Of a stretch of 64,000 nt of DNA, positions 22,015 to 33,512 are shown one piece after another. The stretch is from Helianthus annuus. Taxonomy: Eukaryota; Streptophyta; Magnoliopsida; Asterales; Asteraceae. Below the pieces are notes generated by a model that saw only the letters and a list, made by a program, of their open reading frames with translations, had not been told where the DNA came from and ran no database searches. Each line of letters starts with the position of its first letter. Position 1 is the stretch's first letter. The position numbers were made by a program, and so were the translations under genes. Where the stretch lies: assembly GCF_002127325.2 (NCBI RefSeq), contig NC_035433.2, positions 80,046,079 to 80,110,078 on the forward strand, written 5' to 3'.

Positions 22015-25000
22015 GTTGAGAATGGGGACCCAAGCCTTAGTGGTCTTGGGTCGTCCCTTGGCATCACGATACGTAAGCTCTATCTCTTGATGGTTTTCAA
22101 GAACAACCGCTCCCCCTGAATTGTCGCCCGACTTAGGTAACCAAGTTTGTCTGTGCCTACCAGTTTTTGAAGATTCTGGTTTTACAGGTTGTGACACTCT
22201 TGGTTCCTTTTGAACTGTTTTAACTTCAGATTTTAAAGCTTTTTCAACAGTTTTTACGTTCTTACGTCGTTGCTTAGTTTCTTGTTCTCTTACAGTTCGT
22301 TTATCTTGTTTAGGTGAAACTGACCGACGTTGAGGGTGAACTGCTTCAGGTGGAGCCTTTTCAACCAACTTCTTCTTTGGAGCATTTGGGCAATTTCTGA
22401 TAATGTGCCCAATTTCTCCACATTTGAAACAAGTTCTCCTTTCAACAGACTTAGGAGAACTTGATCGACTGCCAGATGTTGAGCTTGTAGAACCTGAGGT
22501 ACTAGCTTTTTCATCACACCCGTTTGTGTGTTGGGTGTAATTGTTATCACTGTTTCGTTTCAAAATTTTGACTTGTTGTACAAAATCAGTGTTTGATTTG
22601 TTTTCAAAAGTCTCAATTTTATCTGTACCTCTTGATGCTACAAACTTAACATCTTTTCCTTTCTTCATGTAACGAGCTCCTTTTGATTCAACTTTAGCCT
22701 TTGGCTTTGGAGCTCGTTGTGGTTGTTTACCCTTAGAAGCAGTAGGTTGTCGAGTGATTGGAGATTTTTGATTACCAAATTGTTTCCTAACCTCAGCTTT
22801 AGGAATTGGATCACATTGTGTTACCACAATTCCTGGAAGTGTTTTTCCCAAAAATCTGTTTGTATTGTCTTCAAAGACTTTATCAATCAAAGATTTATTT
22901 ACATTTTTAATTGGAAAAACATGATCTGAGTAGATTTTATTATCTCCAACCAAAGTGTACAACACATTACTGCTTTTAACAGTAGACACACCTGTCTTAT
23001 CAACCATGACAGGATCAATCACTTGCTTCTCAACAGATGGAACCTCAGGAGTATCAGGATCACACAGGATGTGATTCTCTCGTGGAATATCTACTCCTTT
23101 CATCTTGCTAAGTGATTTATCCTGATCACTTACAGCCACATCTGATTCATCATCCGATGTCTCATAGTCCTCGATAATTGGAGGACTTTGTTTCATGGAT
23201 GGTGAAGTTTCTTGTTCCTTAGGGGCTGTGTTTGAAGAACTGTCCGATTTGAACCCTAGGCCAGTAGAAAATTCCTCAAAGTTCAAAGGCACACTGGGTT
23301 CATACCGAGGCATTTCCTCTTCATCGGGCATCTTGGTATAGTTGTCCATCAAAGGGGGTGGACACGCCTTATACCCTACACCTTTCACGTTACCTTTCAG
23401 TTGTTGAACGTCTATGATGTGATCAAGCACAAATCGGGAGTTAGAATAACTATCCAATTTCTGTTTGATCGCATCATGCTTGCATTGGGCAATGGCTAAT
23501 TGCTTCTTAGTTTCTTCCACAAGGTTAATGTACTCATTTATACTTACTTGTTTGTGGTAAACTACTTTGTTAACCTCGGACACATTTTTCTTTAATGTTT
23601 CTATTACAGATTTAAATTCTTTTTCATTCCGGGTTAAAGCCATGTTTGCCTCTTGGCATTTTGACAGTTCAATAACCAAATTCTGATTATGACTATGAAA
23701 CTTTTCTGATTCAAGCTTCATCTCTGCACATGATTTACAAATACTAGGAGCAGGAGGTTCAGAAGTTACCTGACTAGTAGAGGCTGAACCATTTGCCATA
23801 AAGGCAGTTTGAAAAGAAAAAGCTCCATCTTCAGAGAATAGCTTTTCCATTTCCATTGATGTATCAGCAGCCTTCCTAATCAGAATTGATTTCTGACATT
23901 TAAGCTCATCAGCTTCATTCAGTAGCTCCTGTATATCATCATCTCCTTCTTCATTCACATCAGGCTCTGAGTGATTATCCCCAGAAACAGAGCCTTCTTC
24001 ATCAGAACTGCCCGAATAACCAGAACTGTCATCGCTCCCAGAAGATTCTTCTTTATGAACCTGCTCGATGACTTTAGCATACAATGCAGTTCCACTTCCT
24101 TGATCACCTTCACCAAACTGCACTGACCAGTCACATCCTTCATCAGCTTGAACAGCCAAAGCCCGATTGTGATTGGTAGCTCCAGGCTGTCCCTGATTGT
24201 TATTCACTGCCACCATCCTCCGTTCACGGTTTTCTTGTTGGGCATTCGCATTAGTCTGGTTTCTGAACGGGTTGTGATTGCCGTGTTTTGTTGGTCGAGT
24301 GCACTCACGTTTAAAGTGCCCTTTCTCGCCACAATTAAAGCACGTGACGGCATTAATATCAAACCCATACTTCGTGTTTTTCTTTCCTTCCAACGAAGTT
24401 CTTCCAGTTCGTGCCATGAAATCTTTTGCCCTTCTAACCGCACTAGCAAAAGCCCATTTAATATCCATCAACTCCATTTCTTCCTTGTCGATCTGATCAT
24501 AATCTTCATTGGTCATGTTGATGTTCCCAAGCTGACCAGCTACCAAACCACAGTAAGCACTGACCATGGTGTTGATAATTTCCATATGTTCCTTAGCAAC
24601 TTCAATGCTAAGGTGTGAAAGATTTGAGTTGTCGACTCGGATTGTGTGATGACTTTGAGGTTGAGGTTGAGGATTGCTTGTATAGTGAGCTTGCTGTTGT
24701 TGTTGTTGAGGTTGTGGTTGTGGCTGTGTTGGAACAGGAATATAGGACCTCGGATCGAATTGAGGTTGTGGTGGAGCAGCTGTTGATTGAGAAAATGGAA
24801 AGGAACTCGTATTGGACACAAAAGCAGTTTGAAGCTTCGGTTGCTGAACAGAACTAGCTGAAGGACCAAAACCAGGCAAATACATTTCTGTATTCTGAGG
24901 GGCTGGAGCACGCCTTGCTTTCCTAATTTCTTCATCATTTTTATGTTCCAGCTTCTGAATGAACTCATAGATGTTAATCTCATCTAGAGCTTTAGTATGC

Positions 25001-25725
25001 TTCAACAACTCAATAAACGAACTCCATTTTGGGGGTAGGGCGTCAGCAAACCTATTCACCATGTCTTGTTGAGTAGCTGCCACCCCATAAGCACACATTT
25101 CACTGATCAAATGATAGAAACGTGTGGTCATATCATTCAGAGTCTCGTTTTCCAAGAACTGAAAGGATTCAAATTCTTTCTTCAACAAATCATGCCTAGA
25201 TTTTCGAGCAGCTGCATTGCCTTCTCCTCTAGCAACTAAGGCATCCCACAATGCTTTCGTGGTCTTGCAATATGAAAACTGATGGTAGATGTCTTTGTTG
25301 AGTGCTTGAGTAAGTATGGCATAGGCCTTTTTCTCCAATTCATAAGCCTTCTTGTCATTTTCAAGCATGTTGGCGTAACCTTCTGAAGTGGATGCTCTAC
25401 TTTCAAGACTTTCGTTGAATGCATTGACAAAACACATCCAAAGATCGGTGCTTTGTCCTTGAACATATGTGTGAAAGCGGCCTTTCCATGACGGAAAATC
25501 GTTCATGTGGTTCAGCTTTGGTGGACGATTGTTACTGCCCGTTTCACTTTCACTAATCAGAAGATTCTGAAGACTTTGACTTTGATTGGAAACCAAAGCC
25601 CATTGACATGAACTTATTGATTGTTGTTGTTTTGGAATGGCACTCGTCATATATTCAGCCATCGACATCTGTTTCAGATCTGGTTGTGGATCCGTACTCC
25701 AATCCCAAGGACTTGTGCAACTCAT
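22012..25725 (-). CDS. gag: Extended Gag of element C (1237 aa)
   Basis: It starts MSCTSPWDWSTDPQPDLKQM. The first 260 residues hold the copia Gag core (UBN2 type; PPKLNHMNDFPSWKGRF, LWDALVARGEGNAAARKSRH). A Gln/Pro-rich stretch follows (about 320-375), then CCHC knuckle 1 (about 461-474, CFNCGEKGHFKREC), an acidic Ser-rich region, a coiled coil (about 660-765), a motif FVLDHI...GVGYKACPPPLMDNYTKMP, the segment KIYSDHVFPIKNVNKSLIDK, CCHC knuckle 2 (about 1097-1110, CFKCGEIGHIIRNC) and a basic C-terminus ending KAWVPILN. It assembles the particle and binds RNA. The length is about twice that of ordinary copia Gags, as known for Sireviruses. The ATG is the first after the leader. Confidence 0.93.
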   Translation of the reverse strand: MSCTSPWDWSTDPQPDLKQMSMAEYMTSAIPKQQQSISSCQWALVSNQSQSLQNLLISESETGSNNRPPKLNHMNDFPSWKGRFHTYVQGQSTDLWMCFVNAFNESLESRASTSEGYANMLENDKKAYELEKKAYAILTQALNKDIYHQFSYCKTTKALWDALVARGEGNAAARKSRHDLLKKEFESFQFLENETLNDMTTRFYHLISEMCAYGVAATQQDMVNRFADALPPKWSSFIELLKHTKALDEINIYEFIQKLEHKNDEEIRKARRAPAPQNTEMYLPGFGPSASSVQQPKLQTAFVSNTSSFPFSQSTAAPPQPQFDPRSYIPVPTQPQPQPQQQQQQAHYTSNPQPQPQSHHTIRVDNSNLSHLSIEVAKEHMEIINTMVSAYCGLVAGQLGNINMTNEDYDQIDKEEMELMDIKWAFASAVRRAKDFMARTGRTSLEGKKNTKYGFDINAVTCFNCGEKGHFKRECTRPTKHGNHNPFRNQTNANAQQENRERRMVAVNNNQGQPGATNHNRALAVQADEGCDWSVQFGEGDQGSGTALYAKVIEQVHKEESSGSDDSSGYSGSSDEEGSVSGDNHSEPDVNEEGDDDIQELLNEADELKCQKSILIRKAADTSMEMEKLFSEDGAFSFQTAFMANGSASTSQVTSEPPAPSICKSCAEMKLESEKFHSHNQNLVIELSKCQEANMALTRNEKEFKSVIETLKKNVSEVNKVVYHKQVSINEYINLVEETKKQLAIAQCKHDAIKQKLDSYSNSRFVLDHIIDVQQLKGNVKGVGYKACPPPLMDNYTKMPDEEEMPRYEPSVPLNFEEFSTGLGFKSDSSSNTAPKEQETSPSMKQSPPIIEDYETSDDESDVAVSDQDKSLSKMKGVDIPRENHILCDPDTPEVPSVEKQVIDPVMVDKTGVSTVKSSNVLYTLVGDNKIYSDHVFPIKNVNKSLIDKVFEDNTNRFLGKTLPGIVVTQCDPIPKAEVRKQFGNQKSPITRQPTASKGKQPQRAPKPKAKVESKGARYMKKGKDVKFVASRGTDKIETFENKSNTDFVQQVKILKRNSDNNYTQHTNGCDEKASTSGSTSSTSGSRSSSPKSVERRTCFKCGEIGHIIRNCPNAPKKKLVEKAPPEAVHPQRRSVSPKQDKRTVREQETKQRRKNVKTVEKALKSEVKTVQKEPRVSQPVKPESSKTGRHRQTWLPKSGDNSGGAVVLENHQEIELTYRDAKGRPKTTKAWVPILN

Positions 25726-26534
25726 TGTGATCGAAAATTAATAAATAACCTACACACCACAAACTGTTAACAGCAAACAGACAACAATTGAAGGATACAA
25801 TCTGATCGAAAGATCAAGACTTGTTCGAAGGATCAACAGTGATCGAAAGATTACTGTTGAGTTTCGAGCAAAGCCTTCGAAAGATTCTCAATGAAAGATC
25901 CTTATCTTTCGACTGATTATCACGAAAGATTCACAGTTCGAAAGATCTATATCTTTCGAATACTGATCTCGAAAGATTCACAATGAAAGATCCTTATCTT
26001 TCGAGATGAATCCTTATCTTTCGGACAACCAACTTTCGAAAAGATTCCAACTACGAAGGATAACCCTTAGACTTCGAAAGACTACTCGAAGGATGCTTAT
26101 CTTTCGAGCTGCCTTTGATCGAAAGATGTCGAAGGATATCTTTCGATGTCGAAGGATATCTTTCGACAGCTCTGACACACTGACACAAAGTACGACAGGT
26201 TGGTGAAAAGTTGATGTGGTTGGTGAGCCAACTTTCGGCAGAAAGGATGTTTCTGTCAACAACTTTTTCACCAACTTTTTGACTTTCAAAAAGTTTACCC
26301 AAAAAGGCAATCTTATCCCCAAGTCCAGTCACCGGAAAGATGATCGGAATACGGCCGGAAAAATCAAAGTTTCACAAAAACAGTTTTTATGTTACCCAAA
26401 CCGACCCCGAACACTCCCGATAGGTTTAGTACGCGTTTTTATGCAGAAAAACTACCAAAAACGGGTGCTAAGCCAAGTGTCCAAACACACCAAGAATCTT
26501 GAACAAACCGGTTTTAAACAAGGTAAAGAGCGAG
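25726..26534 (-). other. Leader of C with TCGAAAGAT motif cluster
   Basis: Between primer site and gag, 25800-26175 carries some twenty units of CGAAAGATC, CTTTCGA and GAAGGAT type. The same units occur in the C LTR. The rest (26176-26534) shows no other feature. Confidence 0.75.
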
Positions 26535-26546
26535 GCTCTGATACCA
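26535..26546 (-). other. Primer-binding site of C
   Basis: Exact TGGTATCAGAGC on the minus strand, 2 nt from the 5' LTR. Confidence 0.92.
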
Positions 26547-26548
26547 CT

Positions 26549-27173
26549 TGTAGGTCCCTTTTCTCGGAGGATCGAGAACAAACCTAAACCTTGTTATACT
26601 AACCCACTAGCGAGTGCGGAATCCAAGCTAGTAGGCAAACCGGGATGAAGCAAGAACAAACACAAGAACACACAAAGTTCACCGATTAACACCACTGTAT
26701 TAATACGTATGAAGGTTTACGGTTACAAGCACAAGGTTTACAATCTGTTTGCAAACTCTCTAAAGTATGTGTGTGTGTGTTTTTCAGCAGAGTTTCTCTA
26801 ACTCTCTATGTGTGCATCAGTCTAACACTAACACACTGCATGGGTATTTATACCCATACATAACAGGTCTTGGTCGAAGGATCGATAGATGGTCCGAAGG
26901 ATCATCTGTCGATGACAATGTGTCCGAAAGATCAGCATGGACATCGAAGGATCATCCTTCGATGCCTAATGTTCGAACCATGGTCGAACCATATCTTTCG
27001 AGCACCTCGAAGGATTAGCAGTATCCTTCGAGGCTATCCTTCGATCCAGACAACATCATGTTGTCCAAGTCAAACTAGGAGGATAGTTGACTTGGTCAAC
27101 TTACAGACTGATTTAGGACATCGTTTACATACAGACTGAATACAGACAAAGTACAGACACAAGTGCACCAACA
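26549..27173 (-). repeat. 5' LTR of element C (625 bp)
   Basis: Identical by eye to 16022-16646, including all motifs (U5 motif at 26614-26624). Confidence 0.95.
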
Positions 27174-27178
27174 TTAGT

Positions 27179-28109
27179 TAACATTTAGATAAGCATCCTA
27201 TAACAATTATCGGTATTGTTGTCCACGTAAGCTCAACTTATCAGATGTAATCATGGCGAGGGGATACGTTAAGGTATGATTTATACTTACCGACCGGTGT
27301 TCATCCACATCACGACACATTCCCGTATCAAGGTATGCACGAGAGTTCATCTTACCGGTGAGTATACTGATTATCATCTGTTTGACCGTATATGATGTGA
27401 GATTCTCACTTATTTTGATTGAAAACAAGCCCTATGTGATAGAATCACTTATTGATGAGGAACTTGATTTTCATATGCATGAGGGCACAGGAGCAAGTCC
27501 GTGAACAGGTCAGTACTTTCGTACAGCAGAGAGACGAACTTGACTCCCGGATAAATGTGATATTTTATCACTTATTTTGATGGACATGTGATTGTTTATC
27601 ACTTATTGAGGTCAAATGCAGTATGTACACGTATGTATAGTATCATGGAAGATCTAGACTTGCATCCCCGTTATTTTTCGGTAAAAGATACAACCATGAT
27701 ACCCAGATGATAAGCAGCATAAAGACCGAATATCTCAGAACCTCGGCAATCTCTCAAACGAAATTTCGGTACTAAGACCATATGCCAATGAATGGTTCCC
27801 ACCTGGTCTGCAGTCGATTTAATTTTATATCACCCTGCACACTTTAAAATGATTGTGAGCCTACCGATACATCTTATATAGAGCTGCTTATCGTTTTTCG
27901 GTTAAGGTTTAAAGAGGTTTGGATAGACCACTGATGTACTATCATATTCTCTTTTGCTCGCCAGGAAACTCATTTTTGGTTTTCTATTGTTTTTGTGTTT
28001 TTGAAATTTTTCGATATTTTTGGATTTTCAAATTTGGATTTACCCCCCCTAAAATCAACAAACTAAGATAAATTTAAAACACAAAGGTATGTACAAAAAT
28101 CATTTTCCG
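27179..28109 (-). other. 3' noncoding region of B, inner part
   Basis: It continues the B sequence after the C insertion. It holds the small conserved frame (27428-27207), GNRA-type hairpin (27506-27528, loop GAAA), GATAG stem-loop (27922-27943) and a mutated PPT-like tract near 28043. Confidence 0.8.
27506..27528 (-). ncRNA. Conserved GNRA-type hairpin (B copy)
   Basis: Stem GTAC/GTAC with loop GAAA on the minus strand. Confidence 0.55.
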
Positions 28110-29009
28110 ATGTTGATTTTACTCTTCCTTGACCTTAATGCCGTTTACCAGTAATAAAAAGTCAAATCTTGATTTGTCAAATGCTTTGGTAAAAAGGTCG
28201 GCACATTGGTCATCGGTGTGGACCATGACAACATTGACGAGTTTCATAGTGAAACAAACACGTGTGAGGTGATATTTGAGTTCAATGTGTCAGGCCAAAG
28301 AGTGCTATACGAGATGATAATAATTCATAAAGCAGCTTAAATATCGACAAGTATAGGAGAGATTAGAAATTTAAAACCGTATCCTGCAACTGCTTTGTTC
28401 ATTGCAGGGAATCTGAGTGCTCTCCCAAACTGGATATCCACCCGGTGTGGATTTCAAGGTCGATTTTTGTAGTTACTTCACTTGACCGAGAAATCTCTTC
28501 ACAGCAATAAGATCAGAAACCACCAGGTCCGATTGGTCTTCCAATTGCACCAGCAAAGGTCTTTGTTTTTCTTATTCAGAAGTAGTGTGCGGTTGTTCAA
28601 TCCACGCCAAGGCATCCGCACACCCGGTTGGTTTGTTCAACAAACACATTTTCTTCAATCACACCGCGAAAAAATGTACACTGCACGTTCATCTTGATGA
28701 TTTTGAACTTCAGACGTGATGCAGGTGCGTACATTTTGATTGAATCTATCATGTTGACCTGATCAAAAACCATAACAACCAAATTTTTGGCACATATTCC
28801 ATCTAGTCGAATTTTTCAACTTCATTCAACCACATTCTTTCATCAGACATTTTTGTCTTCTTTTCTTTTTCCTTTCTCTCCATCAATGGCAACAATATTC
28901 TCCTAGATGTAACAATATTTTGGAGCCTTATGTCGCCGATCTTGTGCATGGACGCTCCACTATCAACAATCCTAAGACTATCAATAGTTCCTCCCGGAAC
29001 ATCCTGCAC
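28110..29009 (-). pseudogene. pol: pol remnant of element B
   Basis: It has the protease start (PGGTIDSLRIVDSGASMHKI), a lysine-rich scrap, an RT scrap (MYAPASRL, FKIIKMNVQCTFFRGVIEEN, VFVEQ) and an RNase H C-terminal scrap near 28130-28360. Integrase and the RT active site are gone. Junctions match element A. Confidence 0.8.
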
Positions 29010-29022
29010 ACTTATTCAGAGA

Positions 29023-31392
29023 TTAGTTGGAGAGGGGGACCCAAGCCTTCACAGACTTGGGTCGTCCGTCATCATCGAGAATTGTAACATCCATTTCCCG
29101 ATGATTCGGAATTGCTGTAGCTCCCCCTAAAACAGTTACCGATTTTGGTTTCCAAATCTGTTTTTGTTTTTCATGTTTAACTTCTAACTTAACAGACTGT
29201 GTTTGGATAACCTCTGGTTTCAAAGCCCTTTCAACTTCTTTTCTTTGTTTCTTTTTCTGTTTCTTTTCTCGTTGTTTAACAAGATGAGGGTCCTGTTTTG
29301 GTGAAACAAATCTTTTATGGTAATTGTTACCATGGGGGGCATCAACCTTTGCCTTTCCTTTCGTGAGATATGGACAGTTTCTAACAATGTGTCTATACTC
29401 ACCACATTCAAAGCATGATCTCCGCTCAACAAACCTCGGAGTATCATAATTGTAAGAGCTTGATGATGAACTTCGTGATCTTAAGGTACTTGGTCTTACA
29501 TCATAACCGTTTGTTTGTTGTGTATAGTTGTTTTGATTGTTTCTTTTCAAAATTTTACTTTGTTTAACAAAATCCGTGTTGGATTTGTTTTCGAAAGTTT
29601 CAATTTTATCAGTCCCTCTGGATTTCACGAAGTTTATCTTCAGAACCTTTTTCTTGTTTTGGCTCTGTTTGCCTTTTCCATTTCCTTGGGCAGCATGATT
29701 TTGCTTTCGTTGATTGTTTTGTTTTTGCAATTTTTGATTCCCATAATTCTTTCTAACTTCGGATTTTGGGATAGGAGCACACTGAGTTACTACAACTCCT
29801 GGGCTCGACTTTCCCAAAAACTTACTGGTAGAATCTTCGAAAACTTTATCAATCAAAGATTGATTGACATTGTTGATTGGAAAATCATTGTCTGAGTATA
29901 TTTTATCAGATCCAATCAACGTGTAAAGCAAGTTCACGCTTTCACAGCTTCCAGATGAGGATTCAACAGACTTTGCTGTAGCAGTCACAAACGGTTTTGC
30001 AGGTGGATCACAAAGAATGTAATTTTCGAGAGGTATGTCTTCTTCTTCGAGGGCTGAGTTAGTATCGTCATCTGAAGAATCAACATCCTCTACAATGACC
30101 GAAGGATCCTGACTCTGTTCAGCAGAAGACACACTTGTATCTGCTAATACATCCGAATCTGATGATACTTCCGGTTTGTATCCAAGTCCGGTCACAAATT
30201 CCTTAATGTCTAAAGGAACAGATGGCTCAAAGTGAATTCTATTCTCCTCATCAGGTAGTGCATCGTAATTGTGTCTAACAGGTGGTGGACATTTCTTATA
30301 TCCAATGCATGTGACATCCCGTTTCTCTTTCTGAACGTCAATGATGTGATCCAAGACATAGCTAGAGCTCAAATAACTGTCTAACTTAAGTTGGATCGCC
30401 TCACTTTCAGTTTTAACACAAGCCATCTCTTTTTGCATTATCTCAAGGCGAGTTATATACAAATTTATATCAGTTTTTTTCTTTTTGGAAACCATTTTTG
30501 TTAGTTCGGTTTTATCTTTCTTTAATTTTTCAATCACCGATTTAAATTCCTTTTCATGGTTTTCATAAAACATGTTGGCTTCTGTGCACTTAGAAAGATC
30601 CACGGTCAACTTTTGGTTGTGGATGAATGTCACATCATACTTCTCTTGCAAAGCCTCGTGTTTGCTTTGCAACTCACACCACTTAGCATTCAATGAAACA
30701 TGTTTGTCTTGCAAGTCAAACAAACTAGCTTTTAAAGCATCATGTTTGCCTTGCAACTCAGACATGCTTGCCTCCAAATCATCATATTTAACACTTAACC
30801 TAGCACAATTATCACAATTTACAGCAGTGGGTTCATCGACACATACCTGACTAGAATCACTCTCAGATGTTGGCCTTTCTGCATCAGAATCAATAACCTC
30901 CCTTGATGATTCACATTCAGATACATCCTCGCTTGAACTTGAAGTTGTATCATCCTCAACTGAAGTTGAAACATCTTCATCTGAACTACTGTCATGTTCA
31001 GAACTGCCATTATTTCCCGAGGATTCACCATATTGCTGGTATCTTTGACAATTTCAGCATACAACGCCGTTTTTGTCTGACTACAGTTCCTTGGATCAAG
31101 AGATGATGGTGCTACAGTAGAACGATGGCGTTGTGAAGCAACTGGTGGTAATGGATTTCCATACAAGTCTGTTGTTCTTTCTGGTTTGGGAACTGATTGT
31201 ATTGGATTTCCGTATATATCTGTATATATCTGTTGTCATTTTCGGTTCACTTTGCTTTTGATTGGTAACCGATGCCCATTGTTCTGCCGTAATTCGAGAT
31301 CGTGTGGGAGATTCGGCCCATGATGGCGACAAACCCGTACTTCTATACTTTCCTTCATCCGGAGACAGATTACCCCACCAACTCGGATTCAT
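29023..31392 (-). pseudogene. gag: Mini-gag of element B
   Basis: It starts MNPSWWGNLSPDEGKY at 31392 and, like A, jumps from VTNQKQS to the TALYAEIVKD region without Gag core or first knuckle. Two frameshifts occur: one near 31210 at a duplicated TATATCTG and one near 31030. From 30777 the frame is open for 584 codons. This stretch holds heptad-like SELQGKHDALKASLFDLQDK repeats, the SSYVLDHIIDVQ...PPPVRHNY motif, KIYSDNDFPINNVNQ, a CCHC knuckle (CFECGEYRHIVRNC; expected Gly replaced by Arg) and the C-terminus KAWVPLSN. That this half stays open longest suggests it was useful to the family. Confidence 0.85.
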
Positions 31393-32378
31393 GTTTTGCA
31401 AAGGAGAATTTCACTTTAAATCACACGAAACAGACACTTAAAACAATTTTGCAACCCTTCTGTTAAGTCTGAACAACACACTCGACGAAACAGGCTGAGT
31501 TATTGGACGACGAAATCGAATGATATTTGATATCGACGAAACTGGTTGATGTTTGATGTCGACGAAACTGGAGTTATGCGACGAAACTGATTTGATTATA
31601 TTCTGCTCGACGAAACTCAAATGAATTAAAGAAGATCGACGAAATAGAATTGATGTGATGATCGGCGAATCTGTTCTGAATATCATCGACGAAACTTCTC
31701 TATTTTTGCTGAATTCCTTTTTGACGAAAGTCCAATTGGTAGAGACACATATATCAAAGAGATGTATCAAATAATGACGAAATCTTGTTGTGTGTTGTTG
31801 AGGAAATTAGATAATGTTGGAACGAAAATGGTTGGGACAAAAACTGATGCTTATGATTTTCTTTTTTTTTAAGTCAACAAAGAGATAAGGTCATAAAAGT
31901 TGGTGAGAATTTTCAACACAAAATGTTACCCTTTCTGACACTAGTACACCGATTTCAATCCTTCACCATACCTATCTTACTTTGAAAGTATGGCCACTAA
32001 TATTTTAATCAACTTCTAATTTTCAATGCACCAACAACTTGAACAGTACATTTAGGAAGATCAAAAAGTTGATATCATGAAGAACACTTTGAAGGTTCTT
32101 TGAAGAACACTTGAAGATTTGAATTTTCCGGCCACTAACGAAGTTTCCGAACAACAGATTTTGACGTAGAAACTCGACACAACTTGTACCTTCGATAATC
32201 TCCAACACTTTTAATAAGTTTTAAACCAAACAGCATCAAACAAACACAGATTTTACGAGTTTTAAATCCAGATTTTTATGAACAAGAAATGGGTTTTTGA
32301 AAATTATCGAAGAATAACTCAAAACCCACTCGAAAATCACACCGGTAACTCGGTTTTCAACAAGAAATCGAGCCTTAC
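31393..32378 (-). other. Leader of B with CGACGAAA motif cluster
   Basis: 31480-31780 holds about a dozen CGACGAAAC-type units. 31860-32378 has no other feature I can identify. Confidence 0.7.
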
Positions 32379-32390
32379 GCTCTGATACCA
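32379..32390 (-). other. Primer-binding site of B
   Basis: Exact TGGTATCAGAGC on the minus strand, 2 nt from the LTR. Confidence 0.92.
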
Positions 32391-32392
32391 AT

Positions 32393-33043
32393 TGTAGGTC
32401 CGTTTGCGGATCGTCGGACGACAATGATTTCTTGTTTCGGGTGCCAAAACGAGTGCGGAATCCCCGTTACGACACAAACCGAGCGACAGAGTGAACAATA
32501 CGTAAAGATATCAACGATTAACAGTTACGTGTATTGATTTCGACAAAGTTTTGGTACAATATTCGACAAATACAAAGCTCACCGGAACTTTCTCTCTCTA
32601 CACTCTCTCTAGCTTATCAACGAAAACGAAGCAGGTAGTCGACGAAACTCATTGTTGTCGACGAAACACTTCAAAGTCAACGAAACACAAAGAGTTTCGT
32701 CGACATGCAATCTGCTAAATAATGGCTTTCGGCCCAAACATGTTGTTTCAGCCCAATGTGAGCAGCCCAAGGAAGTTGATTGGTTGATGCGTAGAAATGT
32801 CAGGCCCAAAAACAATTCTTTACGTACACATGAATTCCCATAATCAAGTTTGTAAAGTTTAGTCAACATATGACATCATCATGATGATGTGGCAGCGGGA
32901 ACCGGCTCGCAGCGCTTCGTGCTTCGCGTGTCGAAGCGCAAGACGGAGGAATGTCGTGACGCTGGGCTTGAGCCGAGCCTAACCGAGTCGAACCGAACCG
33001 AGTTGAACCGAACCGAGTTGCGACCACATAATATGTATCAACA
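32393..33043 (-). repeat. 5' LTR of element B (651 bp)
   Basis: Homologous to 14513-15244. It lacks a stretch near 32618 that includes the TATA-proximal region, and one of the repeated CATGATGATG units near 32885. The U5 motif is at 32453-32463. Confidence 0.9.
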
Positions 33044-33048
33044 GAATG

Positions 33049-33512
33049 CATGGAACAACTTCACTTGGGCCAATCAGAACGCAGCATGGGCTTCAACAGT
33101 TTTGGGCCAAAGCCTATATCAACGAAACAGAACTTGAGTGGACGAAACAAACCTGTTTCATCGACCATGATCTTGTTTCGTCGACTGCATTTACGTTTCG
33201 TCGACCAACTTGTTTCGTAGATTGCTGTGTTACTGATACTATATATACTGCAAGCTGAGACAGAAAGAGAGAGCCCGGATAAGATAGAGAGAGAGTGTAG
33301 AGAGAGAAAGTTCCGATGAGCCTTGTATTTGTCGAATATTGTACCGAAACTTTGTACTTTGTCGAAATCAATACACGTAATTGTTAATCGTTGATATCTT
33401 TACGTCTTGTTCACTCTCTCGCTCGGTTTGTATCGTAACGTGGATTCCGCATTCGTTACGGTATTATAAACAAGATCTCGTAGTTGTCCGGCGATCCGCA
33501 AACCGACCTACA
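33049..33512 (+). repeat. 3' LTR of element A, right part
   Basis: It resumes the A LTR after the second GAATG (33044-33048) and ends ACCTACA, followed by GGTTT (33513-33517), the right target-site duplication of A. Confidence 0.92.

Larger units (their letters stand above)
16022..27173 (-). mobile_element. Element C: apparently intact Sirevirus-like element (11,152 bp)
   Basis: It is flanked by TTAGT at 16017-16021 and 27174-27178. Its LTRs are both 625 bp and I see no difference between them. Minus-strand order: LTR, primer site, leader, gag (25725-22012), pol (21995-18549), 1.9-kb 3' noncoding region, PPT, LTR. gag and pol are open throughout and key catalytic residues are present, so it could be autonomous. 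It has no third gene, unlike E. It is the innermost and youngest layer of the nest and a plausible helper for A and B. Confidence 0.95.
14513..33043 (-). mobile_element. Element B: second copy of the non-autonomous family, inserted in A's 3' LTR
   Basis: It is flanked by GAATG at 14508-14512 and 33044-33048. Minus-strand order: 5' LTR (33043-32393), primer site, leader, mini-gag, pol remnant, 3' noncoding region split by element C, PPT, 3' LTR (15244-14513). It shares LTR family and internal deletions with A but inserted independently. Its two LTRs differ by substitutions and by deletions totalling about 80 bp in the right one, so B is much older than C. Confidence 0.92.
7620..33512 (+). mobile_element. 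Element A: non-autonomous Sirevirus-like element, outer layer of the nest
   Basis: Order on the plus strand: 5' LTR (7620-8340), primer site, leader, mini-gag (9395-11763), pol remnant, 3' noncoding region, polypurine tracts, and a 3' LTR split at 14512 by element B and resumed at 33049. Without B it would be about 7.4 kb. It lacks the Gag core, the first CCHC knuckle, integrase and nearly all reverse transcriptase. Element B has the same architecture, so this is a deletion-derivative family, probably moved by proteins of an autonomous relative such as C. Confidence 0.9.

Noticed and set aside
24148..24857. Plus-strand open frames opposite C gag
   Set aside because: They are shadows of the gag coding strand with no start context, domain or conservation of their own.
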